33,726 bases of DNA from TC-15 sp034437275 (GTDB lineage Bacteria; Chloroflexota; Anaerolineae; Aggregatilineales; Aggregatilineaceae). Numbering within the stretch: the first letter of the stretch is position 1; every line of letters begins with the position of its first letter. Shown here piece after piece: positions 7,977 to 16,403 of the stretch. The DNA is taken from NCBI GenBank assembly GCA_034437275.1, contig DAOTUD010000033.1:1-33726 (forward strand), written 5' to 3'. The translations under genes and the position numbers were made by a program. The notes beneath the pieces are model-generated. The model was given only the letters and a program-made list of their open reading frames with translations, was not told the origin of the DNA and ran no database searches.

Positions 7977-9482
7977 CTACAGATCGTAGAGCGTGCCGTA
8001 TTTGTCGCGCAGGTAGCGGATGTACGGCGCGATGCTCAGCGGTTGGGCGGTCACGCGCTCGACGAGTTCGGCGGCGGTGAACTTGCGCCCGTGCTGGTAG
8101 ATGTGCGTGCGCAGCCAGTCGTGCAGCGTGTCGAACTCGCCGCGCCTGATCTGCTCGGGAATCTGCGGGTGGGTCTTCAGCGCCGCCTCGTAGAACTGCG
8201 CGCTGAGGATGTTGCCCAGCGTGTAGCCCTGGAACACGCCGCCGATCCGCCCCGCGAACCAGTGCACATCTTGCAGCACCCCGTCGCGGTCATCCGGCGG
8301 GCTGATGCCGAAATCGGCCTGGAACCGTGCGCGCCACGCCTCGGGCAGTTCGCTGACGTCCATGCGGCCCTCCAGCAGCGCCAGCTCGAACTCAAAGCGC
8401 AGCATGACGTGCAGGTTGTACGTCACCTCGTCGGCGTCGGTGCGGATCAGGGAGCGCTCGACCTTGTTGATCGCGCGGTAGAACGCGTCGAGCGACACGT
8501 CGCGCAGTTGGTCCGGGAAGAGCATCTGCAACTGCGGGTAGTAGAACTCCCAGAAGCCCCGGCTGCGGCCCACCACGTTCTCCCACAGGCGGGACTGGCT
8601 CTCGTGCACGCCGGACGACGTGCCGCGCCCCAGCGGCGTGCCTTCGTAGGCCGGGTCGAGGCCCTGCTCGTACATGGCATGGCCCGCCTCGTGCATGGTG
8701 CTGAATATACACTCGCCCAGGAAATCCCCCTTGACGCGCGTGGTGATGCGCACGTCGCCAATCGAGAACTTGGTGGCGAAGGGGTGGTGCGTTTTGTCCT
8801 GCCGTCCGCGTGCGAAGTCGTAGCCGAAGTCCTCGATCACCTGCAAGCCGAAGGTCAACTGCTTGTCCTCCGGGAAGTGATGGCGCAGGCAGCTATCGTC
8901 CGCCGGGTCCTGGGCGGTGATGGCCTGCACGATGGGCACCAACTGCGCGCGCAGTTCGGCGAATACCTGCCCGACCGTCTGGGCCTTCATGCCGTAATCG
9001 CTGTACGCGATCAGCGGGTCGGCGATGTGGTCGTAGCCGGGGAAGTAGTTGGCCCACTCGCGGCTCAGGTCGAGCGTCTTCTCCAGGTAGGGCTGGACGC
9101 GCGCGAAGTCGTTGCCGGGGCGGGCTTCGGTCCACGCCTGGTAGGATTCGGCGGTGTGGCTGGACATGCGCGCGGTGAAGTCTGCCGGGATTTTCGTCTC
9201 GCGCTCGTAGTGGCGGCGCGTGACGCGCAGCAGCGCGGCGTCGTCGTGATCGGCGGGCAGGTCGTCGGCGTAGGGCTGCAGCTCGTCGAGCAGCTTGCCG
9301 ATGGCGGGATCGGTGAATTTCTCGTGCGAGAGCCGCTGGAGCGTGGAGAGCTGGCGCGCGCGGGCTTTGGCTCCGCCCGGCGGCATGTAGGTCGATTGGT
9401 CCCAGTACAGCAGCCCGGCGGCTGAACTCAGGTCGTTGACTTCGATCAAACGTTGTTTGAGTTGCTGTAATTTCTCTTGCAA
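7977..9482 (-). CDS. M32 zinc carboxypeptidase (carboxypeptidase Taq family)
   Basis: This roughly 501-residue cytoplasmic metallocarboxypeptidase removes C-terminal residues from peptides. The zinc motif is HEAGH at 264-268 (in STMHEAGHAMYEQGLDP), and the third ligand is the Glu of HESQSRLWEN at 294. The N-terminal AAGLLYWDQSTYMPPGGA segment and the C-terminal YTLGNILSAQFYEAA are family hallmarks, and the length matches the family. I chose the TTG at 9482 because AAGGAG lies 9 bases upstream; another TTG at 9503 would add 7 residues but lacks such a site. It is probably involved in peptide turnover. An extended -10 box lies upstream. Confidence 0.95.
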   Translation of the reverse strand: MQEKLQQLKQRLIEVNDLSSAAGLLYWDQSTYMPPGGAKARARQLSTLQRLSHEKFTDPAIGKLLDELQPYADDLPADHDDAALLRVTRRHYERETKIPADFTARMSSHTAESYQAWTEARPGNDFARVQPYLEKTLDLSREWANYFPGYDHIADPLIAYSDYGMKAQTVGQVFAELRAQLVPIVQAITAQDPADDSCLRHHFPEDKQLTFGLQVIEDFGYDFARGRQDKTHHPFATKFSIGDVRITTRVKGDFLGECIFSTMHEAGHAMYEQGLDPAYEGTPLGRGTSSGVHESQSRLWENVVGRSRGFWEFYYPQLQMLFPDQLRDVSLDAFYRAINKVERSLIRTDADEVTYNLHVMLRFEFELALLEGRMDVSELPEAWRARFQADFGISPPDDRDGVLQDVHWFAGRIGGVFQGYTLGNILSAQFYEAALKTHPQIPEQIRRGEFDTLHDWLRTHIYQHGRKFTAAELVERVTAQPLSIAPYIRYLRDKYGTLYDL

Positions 9483-9528
9483 GGTCTTCTTCTCCTTCAA
9501 CAAAGCGATGGTTCCAGTATTTTCCCCG

Positions 9529-9537
9529 ATTATACCA
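9529..9537 (-). promoter_or_regulatory. Extended -10 promoter candidate for the M32 gene
   Basis: On the minus strand the sequence reads TGGTATAAT, a consensus -10 with TGN extension, 46 bases before the chosen TTG start. Confidence 0.5.
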
Positions 9538-9587
9538 GCTTCGGCCCGGCGGTAGGGCTGTGGTGGGGGCCAGGGGGTGAGGGTAGA

Positions 9588-12500
9588 TTACCCCACGCGG
9601 AACGACGTTGCGTAGTTGGCCACGATCTGGCTGTTGAGGACGACCTGCAGCTCGATCTCGTAGGTGCCCGGCGGCAGCGGGACGATCTCCTCCAGCACGC
9701 CGTTGGTGACGCCGCCCTGGTTTTTCGGCTGGTTGATGTCGCCCAGTGTCTTCCACTCGCCGCCGAAGCTGCCGCCGCGAATCAACACGCGGAAGAAATC
9801 GGCCTGGCCCCCGTCCGGGAAGGCCGCCGTGCCCATGATCGGGATCGGCTGCCCGGTCGGCAGCGTTTGCCCCGGCATGGGCGACGTAATGTAGGCCGTG
9901 ACGCCGGGCGGCGCGCTGCCTCCGCTGCTGGCGGCGGGCGACCCTTGCAGCATCTCCGGCGCGCACACGTAGCGCGGCAGGAGCGCCACGCCGGACGCCT
10001 GCGCCCACTGGCGCGCCCCGAAATCGTCGGCGGCCAGGATCGGCGGCGCGATGAACAACTGCTCCTGCACCCCGGAGATCGCGCCCGCCGCTTCGATCGG
10101 CACCTGGCAGTAGCGCGGCGTCACCGCGCGCCCCAGCGCGTCGCGCAGCGTGAGCGCGTCGGCGATGGGCGGCGCCAGCGGGTACACCGCCACGCGCACC
10201 AGGCTCGGCCCCACCGCGACCGGCTGCGGCCCGTTGGACGCGGTGTTCTGGTAGGCGGTCGGGCCGGGGCTGGTCAGGGAGCCATCCGGACCGGGAACCA
10301 GCGCCGGGCTGTCCAGGAACCACTCAGTGCGGTTGGGCGTGCAGGACGTGGCCGGATCGCGCAGGGCGGTGCGCGAGATGTTGCAGAACTGCTCCTGGCG
10401 GACGCCGGGCGGCGGCTGGAGGTGAGCATCATCCGCGCGGCGCGGCCCGACCTTATCCAGCAGGCCGGGCGTGTCGTAAATGCGCGTCATGACCGTATTC
10501 CACAGCGGGGCCGCCCCGTCCAGGCCGGAGACGTTGATCATCGACGTGTTGTCGGTGTTGCCCGCCCACACGCCGACGACCACATTCCCCGTATAGCCGA
10601 CCGTCCAGTTGTCCTTGTAGCCGTTGGTGGTCCCGGTCTTGACCGAGGTCGGGATGCCGGGCGTATGCAGCACGCTGTGCACGCCCATCGCCGGCTGGCG
10701 GGACGCTTCGTCGGCCAGGATGTCGCTGATGATGAACGCGATGCGCGGGTCGATCACCTGCCGCTGCGTGGCCAGCACCCGCTTCGAGCGGTCAGCGTAC
10801 GACACGCCGATCGGGCAGCCGCCCTCGTATTCGTAGATCACCTCGCCGTCGAAGTTGGTGATGCAGCGGATGGTAGTGGCCGGGATGAAGGTGCCGCCGT
10901 TGGCCAGCGCGCCGTAAGCGTTGGTCAGCTCCAGCGGGGTGATCGCGCCGCCGCCCAGCGTCAGCGAGACGCCGTACTGCGCCGGATCGTCGCCCAGGCT
11001 CTCCACGCCGACGCGCTGCATCATGCGCAGCAGGGTGTCGATGGCGTCGCGCTCGTTGATGCCCAGCAGATCCTGCGGCCCGTACTGGTAGGACGTGCCG
11101 ACCAGGTCGAACGGGTCCACAAGCGCGTTGGTGTCCTGCGGGTCGTATGCACCCAGGAAGCGCAGCGTCTGCACGGCGGGCACGTTGTAGGAGTTGGCCA
11201 GCGCCTCGCGCACCGTCACCGGGCCGTGATAGCGGTTGTCGTAGTTTTCCGGGACGTATGGCTGTTGGCCCGGCTGGGGAATCTCGATGCGCGTGTCCCA
11301 GATGATCGTGGCGGCGGTCCAGCCTTTTTCCAGCGCAGCGGCATAGGTGAAGGGCTTCATCGCGCTGCCGGGCTGGCGGAGGCCGGTGGTGGCGACGTTG
11401 AACTCGCCGTCGATGGCCTTGTTGTCGTAGTCCACGCTGCCGACCATCGCCAGAATCTCGCCGGTGCCGGGGCGCAGCACGACGACCGCTGCGTTGTTCA
11501 TGTTCGAGCCTTGCATGGCCTGCACCTGCTGGCGGGCGGCTTCCTCGGCGATGCGCTGCATATCCATGTCAATCGTGGTATACACTTGCAGCCCGCCCCG
11601 CGCCAGCAGCTTCTTGATCTCGGTTTCCGGCAGCCCCAACTCGCGGCCCAACAGGTCCTTCAATTCGCGTTCGGCGTAGAGCGTGAAGTGCGGCGCGTTC
11701 TCCAGCCGGACCTGCGGCCCGATGAACGACAGGGGCTGGTTTTTGGCGGCCTCGGCTTCGCCGCGCGTGATGTAGCCCTCCTCGACCATCAGGTCCAGCA
11801 CCAGCGCACGCCGGTTCTGCACGCGCTGCTGCACGGCGGGATCAGGGTTCAACGGGTCGAGATCGGCGGGGGCCTGGGGCAGCCCGGCCAGCAGCGCGGA
11901 TTCGGCGAGCGTCAGCGCCGCCGCCGGCTTGCCGAAATACACGCGCGCTGCCTCCTCGACCCCGTACGCTAGGTTGCCGTAGTAGACCTCGTTCAGGTAC
12001 AGCTCCAGGATGTCGTCCTTGCTCATGCGCTGGGTGAGCACCATCGCCAGGACCGCCTCGTCCAGCTTGCGGTTGAGCGAGCGCTCGTTTTTGTACTCCT
12101 CGGTGAACAGCACGTTGCGGATCAACTGCTGGGTGATGGTGCTGCCGCCGGAGATCACGCGCCCGTGTTGGACGTACTGCCACGCCGCGCGCGCGATGCT
12201 CGGCAGGTCGATGCCTTCGTTTTCGTAGAAGGTGTCGTCCTCGACCGCAATCGTGGCGTTGATCAGGTGCTGCGGCATTTGCGCCAGGTCGATGGGCGTG
12301 CGGCGGCCCTCCTCGAACATCACGTCCAGTTCGTTGCCGTAGCGGTCGAGCACAAATGTCGACTGGAAGTCGTAGCTGCCCAGCCCCTCCAGTTCGTCGA
12401 TCTTGTCGTCCAGGTTGTCGCTGTAATGATCGTAGGCGAGGCAGCTTGAGATCACCATGCTGAACAGCAGCACGCTCACCACGCCCACCGCGCCGAAGAT

Positions 12501-12674
12501 GCAGCCCGGGCTGAAGACGATGTCGCGCCATGTGCGGCGCGCACGGCGAGGGGGCGGTCCGTTCCGCCCTGGTGGCCGCTGGGAGCGCGGGCGGGCGGCG
12601 CGGGATGGCCCCGGTTGGCCCGGTCGGTGGGCCGGGCGCTGGGGCGGTTGGTGTGGCGGTTGTGAATAACGCAT
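9588..12674 (-). CDS. Class A penicillin-binding protein (PBP1A-like), with C-terminal extension
   Basis: This bifunctional peptidoglycan synthase has 1028 residues. It has a Pro/Arg-rich cytoplasmic tail (1-50), one membrane helix (about 55-80), a GT51 glycosyltransferase domain with catalytic E145 in VEDDTFYENEGID and the GGSTITQQLIRN motif, and a transpeptidase domain with S437 of the SAMK tetrad and K679 of KTGTTNGYKD. After the transpeptidase it continues for about 300 residues. This extension ends in an Ig-like module starting near ITSPMPGQTLPTGQPIPIMG, a form seen in some Gram-positive and Chloroflexota PBPs. The ATG at 12674 follows GGAAGAG. It adds glycan strands and crosslinks peptides at the outer face of the membrane. 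Confidence 0.95.
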   Translation of the reverse strand: MRYSQPPHQPPQRPAHRPGQPGPSRAARPRSQRPPGRNGPPPRRARRTWRDIVFSPGCIFGAVGVVSVLLFSMVISSCLAYDHYSDNLDDKIDELEGLGSYDFQSTFVLDRYGNELDVMFEEGRRTPIDLAQMPQHLINATIAVEDDTFYENEGIDLPSIARAAWQYVQHGRVISGGSTITQQLIRNVLFTEEYKNERSLNRKLDEAVLAMVLTQRMSKDDILELYLNEVYYGNLAYGVEEAARVYFGKPAAALTLAESALLAGLPQAPADLDPLNPDPAVQQRVQNRRALVLDLMVEEGYITRGEAEAAKNQPLSFIGPQVRLENAPHFTLYAERELKDLLGRELGLPETEIKKLLARGGLQVYTTIDMDMQRIAEEAARQQVQAMQGSNMNNAAVVVLRPGTGEILAMVGSVDYDNKAIDGEFNVATTGLRQPGSAMKPFTYAAALEKGWTAATIIWDTRIEIPQPGQQPYVPENYDNRYHGPVTVREALANSYNVPAVQTLRFLGAYDPQDTNALVDPFDLVGTSYQYGPQDLLGINERDAIDTLLRMMQRVGVESLGDDPAQYGVSLTLGGGAITPLELTNAYGALANGGTFIPATTIRCITNFDGEVIYEYEGGCPIGVSYADRSKRVLATQRQVIDPRIAFIISDILADEASRQPAMGVHSVLHTPGIPTSVKTGTTNGYKDNWTVGYTGNVVVGVWAGNTDNTSMINVSGLDGAAPLWNTVMTRIYDTPGLLDKVGPRRADDAHLQPPPGVRQEQFCNISRTALRDPATSCTPNRTEWFLDSPALVPGPDGSLTSPGPTAYQNTASNGPQPVAVGPSLVRVAVYPLAPPIADALTLRDALGRAVTPRYCQVPIEAAGAISGVQEQLFIAPPILAADDFGARQWAQASGVALLPRYVCAPEMLQGSPAASSGGSAPPGVTAYITSPMPGQTLPTGQPIPIMGTAAFPDGGQADFFRVLIRGGSFGGEWKTLGDINQPKNQGGVTNGVLEEIVPLPPGTYEIELQVVLNSQIVANYATSFRVG

Positions 12675-12707
12675 GGCATCTCTTCCAATACTATCGAGCT
12701 ACCCAGA

Positions 12708-12716
12708 ATTGTAACA
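12708..12716 (-). promoter_or_regulatory. Extended -10 promoter candidate for the PBP gene
   Basis: The minus strand reads TGTTACAAT, 33 bases before the ATG at 12674. No clear -35 is seen. Confidence 0.35.
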
Positions 12717-12786
12717 CACCACAGCAAACGCCCGCTCTACGCACGGGTGGCGTCTGGCGGGCGGCTGGGCCATGATGCGGGGGCAG

Positions 12787-13185
12787 CTATCCCTCGCGCT
12801 TGGGCTTGGCCGGTTCCGCGTCCTCCTCGCCGTAGAATTCGTCGATCTGCACGAAGACCTGCGCCCGGAAACGCTCCGGGTCGTTGATGTTCTTCATCAC
12901 GATCTCGGTCCCGGTTGTGCCGGCGGTCTCGATGCGGATATCGCCGTGCCCCAGCAGGCGGCGGATAATGCCATAGCTGATCGACACGTCCTGCACGCGG
13001 CTGAGGGGGACGGCGCGCTCCTCTTTGGTGAACACGCCTTTACGGCGGATGATGGCCTGCTTGGTCAGGGCCAGATAGTTGCTGCGCCACCACAGCAGCC
13101 ACAGCCCCAGGCTGGACACCGCCTTGATCCAGAACTGCGGGCGGCGCTTACTCTGGCGTTTCAGAATGATGATCGTCTTGTCCAC
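12787..13185 (-). CDS. PH-domain (bacterial PH / YdbT-like) membrane protein
   Basis: This 132-residue protein has one or two hydrophobic stretches (FWIKAVSSLGLWLLWW), then SNYLALTKQAIIRRKGVFTKEERAVPLSRVQDVSI split over the typical bacterial PH-like pattern of an x-x-Y-x-L-T-x-x-R-hydrophobic core followed by I-P-L-x-x-V-x-D-V. The end is highly charged. I chose the GTG at 13185 because a perfect AGGAGG sits 9 bases upstream; another GTG at 13221 is in frame. The chosen start overlaps the end of the upstream membrane-protein gene by 38 bases, so the two are probably co-transcribed. Role unknown; membrane-anchored scaffolds are common in the family. Confidence 0.75.
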   Translation of the reverse strand: MDKTIIILKRQSKRRPQFWIKAVSSLGLWLLWWRSNYLALTKQAIIRRKGVFTKEERAVPLSRVQDVSISYGIIRRLLGHGDIRIETAGTTGTEIVMKNINDPERFRAQVFVQIDEFYGEEDAEPAKPKREG

Positions 13186-13486
13186 GCTTCGCTTCCTCCT
13201 GTGATGAAACCAGTCTGACACCGGCGGGCGGCTGGTTGGCGCGGAAGAAAGACGCTCCGGCTACCACGACCCCGGCGAATCCCAGCCCGGCAATTCCGGA
13301 CACAATGACTTGTACTGTGTTGATGGTGTCCCTGGTGAGCGCAAACAGCACCGCGAAAACCAGACACAACGCCGCCCCCAGGCCCCCCGTGCGCAGCGTC
13401 GAGGCCCAGGCGCGCCGGATGGCGATATACATCACGAACAGCGTGATCGCAAACAGCACCAGGAATATGTAACCCACACCACTCAT
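13148..13486 (-). CDS. Small membrane protein, three predicted helices
   Basis: This 112-residue protein has hydrophobic segments at about 5-23, 35-50 and 57-80, followed by a hydrophilic tail rich in Glu, Lys and His. AAAGGAG lies 9 bases before the ATG at 13486. Its 3' end overlaps the PH-domain gene. I do not recognise a named family, and the overlap is the only clue to a shared role. Confidence 0.65.
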   Translation of the reverse strand: MSGVGYIFLVLFAITLFVMYIAIRRAWASTLRTGGLGAALCLVFAVLFALTRDTINTVQVIVSGIAGLGFAGVVVAGASFFRANQPPAGVRLVSSQEEAKRGQDDHHSETPE

Positions 13487-13552
13487 CGGCTAACGCTCCT
13501 TTCCTGGCCCTAAGTGTATTCCATTCTGCGCGTTTGGGAAACAAAACAACGG

Positions 13553-13581
13553 TTGACCCCCCTGGGTGATCATGCTATACT
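13553..13581 (+). promoter_or_regulatory. Strong sigma-70-type promoter for the tRNA-Ser pair
   Basis: TTGACC (13553-13558) and TATACT (13576-13581) are separated by exactly 17 bases. The first tRNA begins 41 bases after the -10 box. Confidence 0.8.
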
Positions 13582-13621
13582 ACGGACGCTTTCTGGGAGA
13601 GTATCGACCGGACAGCAGCCC

Positions 13622-13712
13622 GGAGGGATGGCCGAGTGGTTTAAGGCGGTGGTCTTGAAAACCACTGAGGCGTTTTACGTCTCCGGGGGTTCGAATCCCT
13701 CTCCCTCCGCCA
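13622..13712 (+). tRNA. tRNA-Ser (anticodon TGA)
   Basis: The acceptor stem GGAGGGA pairs with TCCCTCC, followed by discriminator G and an encoded CCA. The anticodon arm is GTGGT-CTTGAAA-ACCAC, giving anticodon TGA. The long variable arm typical of serine tRNAs and the T loop TTCGAAT are present. It is the first of two serine tRNAs behind one promoter. Confidence 0.96.
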
Positions 13713-13736
13713 ACTGTATACCACATCCATGAACGC

Positions 13737-13829
13737 GGGGAGGTGCCAGAGTGGTTGATTGGGGCCGCCTGCTAAGCGGTTAGCCGGAGAAAATCCGGTT
13801 CGCAGGTTCGAATCCTGTCCTCCCCGCCA
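13737..13829 (+). tRNA. tRNA-Ser (anticodon GCT)
   Basis: The acceptor stem GGGGAGG pairs with CCTCCCC, followed by G and an encoded CCA. The anticodon arm GCCGC-CTGCTAA-GCGGT gives anticodon GCT. A long variable arm (TTAGCCGGAGAAAATCCGGT) confirms the class II serine type. It lies 24 bases after the first tRNA, so both are likely processed from one transcript. Confidence 0.96.
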
Positions 13830-13837
13830 TGTTTGAC

Positions 13838-13873
13838 CAGCCGTGATGCTCTGTCGCGGCTGTTTTGTTTTTT
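13838..13873 (+). terminator. Rho-independent terminator of the tRNA operon
   Basis: CAGCCG and CGGCTG form the base of a hairpin, followed by TTTTGTTTTTT. It lies 8 bases after the second tRNA. Confidence 0.8.
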
Positions 13874-13954
13874 GTGCATTTTTATTGATTTGGATTATAT
13901 TTAACAGGTATATCGAACTATACATCTCGACACAATGCGAAAGGAACACCCTCC

Positions 13955-14494
13955 ATGAAACGCTTACTAACCCTGCTGACGCTGCTGCTGATCGTGATGC
14001 TGGCGCTGGTCGCCTGTGGCGATGACGGCGACGCGGACAACGGCGCGGCGGTCGATGGCGACGCGGACATCCCGGCCAACGACGACAGCGATACCTCGGT
14101 CGCGTTCACCATCACCGGCGCGACGGAAGTCACCGTCACGGACGGCGCATGGGCGGCGGATAGGGGCGATCAGACCAGCCAGTTGATGTTCATGAGCAGC
14201 CTGACGGAAGGCGCGATCGTGTCCTTCACGAACCTGCCCCCCGGTGACGTGCTGGAAGCGCGCGACTACAGCATCGGCCCCGACGGCGACCTCACCGGCA
14301 CGGTGCTCGCGCGGGATTTCGCCTTTGCCTACGAAATGACCGACGGCACGCTGATGATCGACGCGGTGGGCGACACGTTCTCCGGGTCGTTCGAGTTCAA
14401 CGGCACCTCGACGCTGGAAGGCTCGGAAGGCGACACCATCTTCGGCACGGGCACCTTCCGGGGCGTGCGCACGCAGCGCCCCACGTCGGAGTAG
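13955..14494 (+). CDS. Predicted lipoprotein, acidic, unknown function
   Basis: This 179-residue protein has a clear lipoprotein signal: MKRLLTLLTLLLIVMLAL followed by VAC, then a highly acidic linker (GDDGDADNGAAVDGDADIP). The rest looks like a compact beta-rich domain (for example VAFTITGATEVTVTDG, then a FSGSFEFNGTS segment near the end), the sort of domain that resembles extracellular binding modules, but I cannot name it. It is monocistronic: a tRNA terminator lies upstream and its own terminator downstream. GAAAGGA precedes the ATG. Confidence 0.8.
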   Translation: MKRLLTLLTLLLIVMLALVACGDDGDADNGAAVDGDADIPANDDSDTSVAFTITGATEVTVTDGAWAADRGDQTSQLMFMSSLTEGAIVSFTNLPPGDVLEARDYSIGPDGDLTGTVLARDFAFAYEMTDGTLMIDAVGDTFSGSFEFNGTSTLEGSEGDTIFGTGTFRGVRTQRPTSE

Positions 14495-14529
14495 CGCCGG
14501 GCAGCCGTGCCCAGTGTATGCCCGTACAG

Positions 14530-14557
14530 GAGCTTCCGCACGTCGGAGGCTCTTTTT
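14530..14557 (+). terminator. Rho-independent terminator of the acidic lipoprotein gene
   Basis: GAGCTTCCG and CGGAGGCTC pair over nine positions with one wobble around a 5-base loop, followed by TTTTT. Confidence 0.85.
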
Positions 14558-14583
14558 GGTACGGATGTGTGCTGGGGCCGGCT

Positions 14584-15507
14584 CTACGGCGCGTCGAACG
14601 AATCCTCGAACAGGGCGCGATGCGGGAACACCAGGCGCTCCGGGGTGTAATCCTGGCGCTGGAGTGCGTGGCGGTTGGCGCGCTCGAAGTCGTTGTGAAT
14701 GTCCTGCACGCGGCTGATCTGCACCGCCGCCGGTTCGCGCGAGAAGACCGCGACCGCGACCGTCATCGTGCCGGGCACGAACAACACCGACTGGCCGTTG
14801 CTGATCGATTTGTGCGCCGGGCCGGGGTTGCCGCGCTCGGCGATGATCGCGTTCAGGCGCTGCAAGACGGACTCAAGCTGGCCGTGCTCGATCTGCACCA
14901 AGCCGGTGATGGTGATCAGCGCGAACGTTTGCAGGTTGTAGATCGCGTAGGACACCACGCGCGCCGCGTAGTGCTCCTTCAGGAAGCTGGTATGCCCCGG
15001 CTGTACGACGGATTGCCACGCCTGGCTTTCCGGGTCGCGCGCCAGCAGGCGCTCGGTGATGTCGCGCTGCTCGCTGTAGCGGCTGTAGATCGCGTCGAAC
15101 TGGTCGCGGTTGAGCTTGCCATCGGCGAATTCGGCGGCGACGCGGGCCATTTTCTCGCGCAGCCGGATCAGGGCTTCTTCGGCGCGCTGCATCTGCTCGC
15201 GCGGGGAGAGCGGCGTATCATCGTCCGGTTGGTGCTGGGGCGGCGAGGGGGTCAGCGGGTCTTGCGGCTCGGTGTCGTCCTGCACGGTGGGCCGGATCGG
15301 GGAGACCAGCGGTGCCTCCGGGTCGTCCGCGTCCTGGGGTTGGGCGGGGACGGTGTAGCCGGGAATGGGCGACAGCGGCGCGTCGGACGGGTCTTTTTCG
15401 GGGGGCGGCGGCGGCTCGTCGTCCGGGACGCGCGGCTCGTGCCCCTGGTGCAGGGAGCGTCGCAGCAGGGAATCGGAACGATCGGATGCATCTTCGTGGT
15501 TGCTCAC
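14584..15507 (-). CDS. Proline-rich/coiled-coil protein encoded after a Ras-like GTPase
   Basis: This 307-residue protein was not recognised as a named family. The first about 100 residues are acidic and proline-rich, with a repeated P-L-(S/T/V)-(S/P) motif (APLSPIPGYTVP, APLVSPIRP, DPLTPSPP, TPLSPRE) and are probably disordered. Residues about 104-160 form a charged helix (REQMQRAEEALIRLREKM and onward) likely to be a coiled coil. The last about 140 residues are a mixed alpha/beta domain (LITITGLVQIEHGQLESVLQ, LFVPGTMTVAVAVFSR) that might be a roadblock/longin-like GTPase-partner fold (weak inference). The GTG at 15507 has GGGAGG 8-10 bases upstream. The GTPase gene lies just upstream on the same strand. 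Confidence 0.75.
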   Translation of the reverse strand: MSNHEDASDRSDSLLRRSLHQGHEPRVPDDEPPPPPEKDPSDAPLSPIPGYTVPAQPQDADDPEAPLVSPIRPTVQDDTEPQDPLTPSPPQHQPDDDTPLSPREQMQRAEEALIRLREKMARVAAEFADGKLNRDQFDAIYSRYSEQRDITERLLARDPESQAWQSVVQPGHTSFLKEHYAARVVSYAIYNLQTFALITITGLVQIEHGQLESVLQRLNAIIAERGNPGPAHKSISNGQSVLFVPGTMTVAVAVFSREPAAVQISRVQDIHNDFERANRHALQRQDYTPERLVFPHRALFEDSFDAP

Positions 15508-15613
15508 CGTGAGCGCCTCCCGTTTACCCCAACGATTCGGCCATGTCACTATCCCCACTATAGCATGAGTGGTGATTTCGTGAAATACGCCCTGGGTGGT
15601 GGGCACGCGGGGC

Positions 15614-15714
15614 TTATGCTAGATTCTGGCTTTTACCCCTCCCCGTAAACGGAGAGGGACTTTTGTCCCCGGCTGGTTTTCCCCCTCTCCGCGTGCGGGG
15701 AGGGGCTAGCATAA
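15614..15714. repeat. Palindromic repeat with perfect TTATGCTAG ends
   Basis: The element is bounded by perfect 9-bp inverted repeats, TTATGCTAG (15614-15622) and CTAGCATAA (15706-15714). Inside are GC-rich arms: CCCCTCCCCGTAAACGGAGA and CCCTCTCCGCGTGCGGGGAG. The CCCTCCCCGTAAACGGAGAG core also occurs in the MITE-like elements at 19260-19429 and 25071-25241. It separates the GTPase gene from its downstream neighbour. Confidence 0.75.
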
Positions 15715-15718
15715 CACC

Positions 15719-16276
15719 CTACTCGTTCGGCGGGAGGTACTGCGCGCGCAGCTTGTCGAGTTCGGCCAGGGTTTCCTTGTGTTTGTAGGCCAGATAGGCC
15801 AACCCCTGGAACAGGTCTTCGACCTTTTCGCCGGTGAGCGCGCTGGTCTGCAAGAAGGGCATCTTGCCCTCGAACCTGGCCCAGCCTTCCGCCTCACCGG
15901 GCGGGACGACCGGCCCCAGGTCCTTTTTGTTGCCGATCACGACCATCGGCACGCCGGGCACGCTGGCCAGCACTTCCTCGCGCCAGCGCGTCAGGTTGAA
16001 GAAGGTCGCCGGCGCGGTCACGTCATACACCAGCGCCACCGCCAGGGTCCCGGCATAGAACTGGTCGCGGAAGGCGCGGAAGCGGTCCTGCCCGGCCACG
16101 TCCCAGATCGAGAGGCGCATCGTCCGCTCGCCGAGTTGGACGGTTTTCACCTGGAAGTCCACCCCGATCGTCAGAATGCGCGAATCCTCGAACTTGCCTT
16201 CGCAAAAGCGACGTACCAGGCTGGTTTTGCCGACGTTGCCATCGCCGACGAGCAAGACCTTGTGAATATCGCTCAC
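15719..16276 (-). CDS. Ras-superfamily small GTPase
   Basis: This 185-residue protein contains all guanine nucleotide motifs: G1 GDGNVGKTS (11-19), the switch I Thr at 36 (RILTIGVDF), G3 WDVAGQDRF with D59 and the Gln at 63 corresponding to Ras Gln61, G4 NKKD, and G5 TSALTGEK. It therefore probably binds and hydrolyses GTP with Rab/Ras-like chemistry. No prenylation tail is present, and the C-terminus is a charged helix. I chose the GTG at 16276, which leads directly into the beta-strand before G1; AAGGAGC lies upstream. In bacteria such GTPases work in polarity, motility or signalling, but the partner here is unidentified. The unknown protein at 14584-15507 follows on the same strand after 211 bases of repeat. 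Confidence 0.93.
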   Translation of the reverse strand: MSDIHKVLLVGDGNVGKTSLVRRFCEGKFEDSRILTIGVDFQVKTVQLGERTMRLSIWDVAGQDRFRAFRDQFYAGTLAVALVYDVTAPATFFNLTRWREEVLASVPGVPMVVIGNKKDLGPVVPPGEAEGWARFEGKMPFLQTSALTGEKVEDLFQGLAYLAYKHKETLAELDKLRAQYLPPNE

Positions 16277-16403
16277 GACGCACTCTGCTCCTTGCAGCCT
16301 AGATGAATTCCTGTTAAGTATAACACATCGCCCCGCAATCACGACAGCTAGACGGGGTCCACGAACGAGTTGTCAGCCATAGGTGAATATGGTCGCCAAA
16401 GCT

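Noticed and set aside
9477..11972. Long rightward open frame opposite the PBP gene
   Set aside because: It is an antisense shadow of a gene with complete GT51 and transpeptidase motifs, with low-complexity composition.
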